Part shown: piece after piece, positions 60,703 through 64,000 of the stretch
Layout of the letters: the number at the start of each line of letters is the position of its first letter
How positions within the stretch are numbered: the stretch's first letter is position 1
Assembly (NCBI GenBank): GCA_963782465.1
Contig: CAWAJR010000007.1
Location: forward strand, 186,001-250,000
DNA: 64,000 nucleotides
Origin: JAODBJ01 sp963782465
GTDB lineage: Bacteria > Actinomycetota > Acidimicrobiia > IMCC26256 > PALSA-610
Direction of reading: 5' to 3'
Made by a program: the position numbers and the translations under genes
Notes under the pieces: generated by a model
Told to the model about the DNA's origin: nothing
The model's input: only the letters and a program-made list of their open reading frames with translations
Databases searched by the model: none

Positions 60703-61482
60703 TCAGTCGGCAGCGGCGTTGGCATCGGGTGCTTTCCGAGCGATGATGCGGCGGAGGGGCACGCCGATGGCGCGGGGCGCGAAGAGTCGATCTCGGGGCC
60801 GCCGGCGCGCGGTTGCACTGAGAGGCTTGGTGGGCTGGTACCACGAGTCGACGAAGCGTTCGACGTCGGCCTGCGTGTCGATGGGGTAGGCGAAGCGCTG
60901 CGATTGGTCCGATGCAATGGTGAAGCCCGCAGCGGCGAGCGTCTCCATCGCGTGGCGACGGAGCGGTGTTCGCGGGAAGCGCGGCGAAGCGCGGGCCGCG
61001 ACGACGAGCCTGAGGTATCGCCATCGGTCGGTAAGGATGAGCGGCCTCGTTGTCGGGAGCATGATGCGCAGCTGTCCCGACGGCGTGAGCACGCGATTGA
61101 TCTCATCGAGAACGACTGAGCACGGGTCGATGAGCATGAGCGCCATGGAGCACAGCACCGTGTCGACGCTGCCGTCGCGTACCGGGACGCGGGTGGCATC
61201 GGCGCGGACGAGTGCCGTCCGGCCGTGCTGAGACGCGCGGCGAAGTTCCGCGGTCGATCGATCGACGCCCAGCCAACTGCCGGCGACACACGGGCGGGTC
61301 GGGCCGCTGCCGCACGCGATGTCCAATACCGGCGCGCCGGCGTTGATGCCGTCGGTGAGCCAGGCGTAGGGGTTCGCACCGTTCCCATCGGTGCAACGGC
61401 CGAGCACCGACTCGGTGATGCCCGGACGGTGCGCGTGGAAGGAGTCGAGGTACCGGGCCCATGCGTCGTGCGGTGAACTCAT
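60703..61482 (-). CDS. SAM-dependent methyltransferase
   Basis: A 259-residue class I methyltransferase. Motif I is VLDIACGSGPTRPCVAG (about 51-67), then LGVDRSTAELRRA, LVRADATRVPVRDGSVDTVLCSMALM (about 90-115), and NRVLTPSGQLRIML. The end (ADVERFVDSWYQPTKPL onward) is variable. The substrate is unknown. It overlaps the acyltransferase by 4 bases (ATGA), so the two are coupled and may act in lipid modification. Confidence 0.85.
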   Translation of the reverse strand: MSSPHDAWARYLDSFHAHRPGITESVLGRCTDGNGANPYAWLTDGINAGAPVLDIACGSGPTRPCVAGSWLGVDRSTAELRRASQHGRTALVRADATRVPVRDGSVDTVLCSMALMLIDPCSVVLDEINRVLTPSGQLRIMLPTTRPLILTDRWRYLRLVVAARASPRFPRTPLRRHAMETLAAAGFTIASDQSQRFAYPIDTQADVERFVDSWYQPTKPLSATARRRPRDRLFAPRAIGVPLRRIIARKAPDANAAAD

Positions 61483-62507
61483 GCCGGTGATGCCTGGGCG
61501 TCGACCCAGGCGTCGACCCGGCACCATTGATCATCGAGCCATGCCGTTCGTTCGTTGCCGCCGGTGGGGATCTGGTCGGCGGCGACGCGCCAAGCCGTGA
61601 CGCGCACGGGATGCCGGAGCGGCACCGAGCGAGCCAGCTCGCGAAAGGTCGGGTAGCGCTCGAGCCCGCTGTGCGCCATGACCACGACGTCAGCGTCGGG
61701 GAGTGCGTCGAGGAGGGCCAGCACCCCGCCGGGCCGAGGTGGGATCGTGTGCCTCGTCCGCTCGAGTGTTCGAGCGCGGTCCGGGTCGCGCTCAGCGAGC
61801 CGGGCGAGCGATCGTTCGCGCCGGTCGGGACGGAAGATGCGACCCTCGGGGAAGATGATGAGCGCGGTACAGGCGTCGGCTTCCCGACCGAGTTGCGCGA
61901 CGAGTGATCGGGCTTCAGGACCGTTGTCTCTGGGGATGAAGACGGACCCGGTACGCCCGTAGATGAGGTCGAAGCCGGGATCGGAGAGAAGTTCGGCCAT
62001 GATGACGCCCCGGGTGCGATAGCCGAGGCGCTGGTAGAGCAACGCCGGCAGCGACGCGTCGACGATGTTGACATGGCGGCACAACACGATGACCGGCCCC
62101 GGCACGAGCGCGCTCGCGCCGGCGTCGTCGAGTTCCAGACGGAGGCCGAGGAGGCGTTCAGCGCGGCGCGCCAGCACGCCGATCGACCACGCCTGGAGCC
62201 GTTCATGTCGGTGCACCGACGTCGGTGCGTGGATGCGAGTGCCGAACCCGGCCATCACCCAGAAGATGGGGGCGAGCAAGATCTCGGTCGTGTCGTTGAG
62301 CGCGTACTGCACGAGGAACGCAGCCACCCGCACGGTAGGGAACCGAAATCGCAGGCGCGCAATGTCGGCCACTGCGGCACCAGCCGCGATGATGGGAAAA
62401 CCCGCGACGCCAAGAGCAGCCGCGCCCAGCATGACCGGGATGCTGATCGCGCGGCGTTTCCACCGCGACACGAATGGTTCGAGCTGTTCATCCGCCGCAG
62501 TGCTCAC
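61479..62507 (-). CDS. PlsC-like 1-acylglycerol-3-phosphate acyltransferase family protein
   Basis: A 342-residue membrane-associated acyltransferase. Two hydrophobic segments near residues 20-50 and 75-90 precede the acyltransferase motifs: CRHVNIVDASLP (H-x4-D, about 144-155), then FDLIYGRTGSVFIPRD and IIFPEGRIFRPDRRER (F-P-E-G). The HX4D and FPEG motifs are those of the PlsC family. A long C-terminal segment follows. The acceptor is probably a lysophospholipid. It is first in a two-gene operon with the methyltransferase. Confidence 0.9.
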   Translation of the reverse strand: MSTAADEQLEPFVSRWKRRAISIPVMLGAAALGVAGFPIIAAGAAVADIARLRFRFPTVRVAAFLVQYALNDTTEILLAPIFWVMAGFGTRIHAPTSVHRHERLQAWSIGVLARRAERLLGLRLELDDAGASALVPGPVIVLCRHVNIVDASLPALLYQRLGYRTRGVIMAELLSDPGFDLIYGRTGSVFIPRDNGPEARSLVAQLGREADACTALIIFPEGRIFRPDRRERSLARLAERDPDRARTLERTRHTIPPRPGGVLALLDALPDADVVVMAHSGLERYPTFRELARSVPLRHPVRVTAWRVAADQIPTGGNERTAWLDDQWCRVDAWVDAQASPA

Positions 62508-62816
62508 TCCGGCAGCCTCCTCCGGGGAGGGAACCGGTGAACGGCACAGATCCTTCCATCTCCGTTCGTCCGGGATCGGTCATCTCGATGGAACGACGCC
62601 GCGCCCGCACGAGTTTCGTGACGGTGCTGAATCGCGACCGTCGTAGCGGAACGGTTCCGTCGCGGCGCTCGTCGCAGGATCCGGCGCGACAATCACCAAC
62701 GTGGCAAACGATGGCTCCAATCGCCGGCGCGCCCGAGTTCCGGGCGGGTGCGTCGTCGGTGCTCGTGCCGTCATGAGCCAACGCAACCGAATGGGCTTCC
62801 CCTGGCCGGTTACGAA
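62508..62816. other. Divergent intergenic region without gene
   Basis: This stretch of 309 bases separates the minus-strand acyltransferase from the plus-strand unknown. It should hold both promoters. I see no convincing operator, hairpin or coding sequence in it. Confidence 0.4.
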
Positions 62817-63245
62817 ATGATCACGCCGACCGACGGCGCCGCGCCCGACCAGCGCAGCCCGCGCATCCGGCGCCTCGTCGGCGTCTACGACGCCGACGGC
62901 ACGCTGCGGGGCGAGCTCGCGTACTGGATCGGTGCGCGGCTCGGCCGGTCCCACTGCGCACTCTGCGATATCACTCACGGGCTTGCACGCGAACGAGCGG
63001 ATTGGAAAGCGTGCCGTGCCGGGCTTCCCGTTCCGTTCGACACCTATCACCGCGACGACCAACCCGGGGCGATCCGAACGGCGACCTCGAACGTCGCGCC
63101 CGTCGTCGTCGCCGACACCGATCACGGGTATGTCCAGCTCCTCTCACCCGCCGAGATCGCCGCGTGCGCCGGATCGGGAGAACGACTCGTCGAGGCAATC
63201 GAACACGCCGTCGAACGTGAAACGCTGCGGTGGCCCGGAAATTGA
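62817..63245 (+). CDS. Conserved protein of unknown function
   Basis: A 142-residue protein from ATG 62817 (MITPTDGAAPDQRSPRIRRL). The conserved core is GELAYWIGARLGRSHCALCDITHG (about 39-62), with a His-x-Ala-Leu-Cys-Asp-Ile-Thr-His-Gly motif that may hold a metal or active Cys. It recurs across actinobacteria in small proteins of unknown role. It continues VPFDTYHRDDQPGAIRTATS and ends LVEAIEHAVERETLRWPGN. Confidence 0.7.
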   Translation: MITPTDGAAPDQRSPRIRRLVGVYDADGTLRGELAYWIGARLGRSHCALCDITHGLARERADWKACRAGLPVPFDTYHRDDQPGAIRTATSNVAPVVVADTDHGYVQLLSPAEIAACAGSGERLVEAIEHAVERETLRWPGN

Positions 63246-63341
63246 ACTGCCGGCGCCACATCGCGCGATCGGCCCGTCGTCGCTCGTGTCGCCACCCACT
63301 CTTCGTTGCGCGGCACGGCACCGAGCGGCGAGGGTGAGGCG

Positions 63342-64000
63342 ATGGACGCGCAGGAGGTCGACCATGCACGGGTCGCGGCCGCGTCGGTCGCGTCGGTGCT
63401 TGGCCTGCGGGCTGATGAAGCGGTCCTGCTGCACAACTCGAACCGGGTCGCGCTGCGACTGCTGCCTTGTGATGTGCTTGCCCGGGTCGCGCCCGCCGAG
63501 CCGAAGGCCGCCGCCGCGTGGCGCGCGCAGGAGGGCCTGTACCAGCCGGGCCCGGCCTTCGAAGTCGAGATCGCTCGACGGCTCGCCGAGACCGACAGCC
63601 CGGTGGCCGGGCTTGAACCTCGCGTCGAGCCGCGCGTCTACGTACGCGACGGCTTCGAGATCACGCTCTGGAGCTATCACGAACCGCTCCAGCCTGAAGC
63701 GGTCGAGCCACGCGAATATGCGCAGGCTCTCGAGCGGCTGCACGCCGGCATGCGCCGGATCGACATGGCTGCGCCGCACTTCACGGATCGAGTGGCGGAG
63801 GCCCAGTGGCTCGTCGGCCACCGCTCCCGCACCCCGCGCCTTGCTGACGCGGACCGGACCTTTCTCGGCGACACCCTGCGAAACCTCCGGCGCACGATCG
63901 GCGACCGCGGCGGGGCCGAGCAGCTCCTGCACGGTGAGCCGCATCCCGGCAACCTGCTCAGGACCGAGCGGGGGCTGCTGTTCATCGACTTCGAAACGTG
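63342..64000 (+). CDS. Aminoglycoside phosphotransferase-like protein, 3' end cut by window edge
   Basis: At least 219 residues from ATG 63342 (MDAQEVDHARVAAASVASVL). Motifs of the APH/choline-kinase-like fold: ALERLHAGMRRIDM, the catalytic LLHGEPHPGNLL (H-G-D/E-x-H-x2-N; here Glu replaces the usual Asp) and FIDFET. The Asp-to-Glu change at the catalytic base is a visible oddity and the substrate may not be an aminoglycoside. It is cut off by the window end. Confidence 0.85.
   Translation, partial: MDAQEVDHARVAAASVASVLGLRADEAVLLHNSNRVALRLLPCDVLARVAPAEPKAAAAWRAQEGLYQPGPAFEVEIARRLAETDSPVAGLEPRVEPRVYVRDGFEITLWSYHEPLQPEAVEPREYAQALERLHAGMRRIDMAAPHFTDRVAEAQWLVGHRSRTPRLADADRTFLGDTLRNLRRTIGDRGGAEQLLHGEPHPGNLLRTERGLLFIDFET

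Noticed and set aside
62488..62781. A 97-codon minus-strand frame before the acyltransferase
   Set aside because: No ribosome site, Arg/Ser-rich composition and no family resemblance.

Overview
This 64 kb window is high-GC DNA from an actinobacterium, probably of the class Acidimicrobiia or a close relative. That placement is an inference from gene content: caa3-type oxidase genes with a prokaryotic subunit IV and CtaG, a dgt-dnaG-rpoD run, a YtxH-like protein, a CGNR-type regulator, SARP/AfsR regulation and many GTG starts. Genes are tightly packed, often with ATGA or GTGA stop/start overlaps. There are two tRNA genes (Asn-GTT and Met-CAT), no rRNA and no CRISPR array.

Layout. Bases 1-2.5 kb hold the end of a cytochrome oxidase operon (subunit III, subunit IV, CtaG, membrane cupredoxin). 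Bases 2.5-17.4 kb are mainly housekeeping: lipid kinase, uppS, recO, glyS, a J-domain/RDD membrane protein, ppdK with three overlapping small genes, a CGNR regulator with palindromic operators, dgt, dnaG, rpoD and YtxH. Tandem repeats of about 80-90 bp lie before uppS. Bases 17.4-26.4 kb carry tRNA-Asn, a large secreted fibronectin-type protein facing a SARP regulator, and a frameshifted parallel-beta-helix protein. Bases 26.4-31.9 kb hold an enoyl-CoA hydratase, a DinB protein, an ECF sigma factor with a MacB-core-like membrane partner, a DUF998 protein and a lipoprotein. From tRNA-Met (31.9 kb) to about 36 kb lies a decayed island: a PD-(D/E)XK-type nuclease, a broken partner gene, a damaged DUF433/DUF5615 toxin-antitoxin pair, an orphan protein, and integrase and LuxR remnants. 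Bases 36-48.1 kb carry a lipoprotein, two thioesterases with an HxlR regulator, an NADPH:quinone-reductase-like gene, a four-gene ABC transporter operon, a broken methyltransferase, and a molybdopterin oxidoreductase with its flavin reductase.

The most interesting part is 48.1-59.0 kb, which I read as an undescribed RiPP (ribosomal peptide) system. Four paralogous precursor peptides share a long leader, a Cys-rich core (C-x5-C-x4/5-C-x4/5-C-x3/4-C) and a WNLMGSF tail. They flank a radical SAM/SPASM maturase on the minus strand. On the plus strand are an ECF sigma factor with a C-terminal zinc-finger-like motif, then a translationally coupled operon: an FHA / dead-metallopeptidase-like / ABC exporter / cNMP-binding-like fusion, a GAF protein, a subtilisin-like protease and a Ser/Thr kinase with a membrane-anchored propeller sensor. 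The simplest model has the sigma factor drive precursor and maturase expression, SPASM enzyme chemistry modify the Cys cores, the subtilase remove the leader, and the ABC fusion export the product under kinase/FHA control.

Bases 59-64 kb hold a zinc-ribbon protein, a DUF4386 membrane protein, a methyltransferase-acyltransferase pair, a conserved unknown and a truncated aminoglycoside-phosphotransferase-like gene.

A recurring oddity is eight single-base frameshifts, all between 23.9 and 58.1 kb and none in the housekeeping genes. They could be real decay or assembly error.
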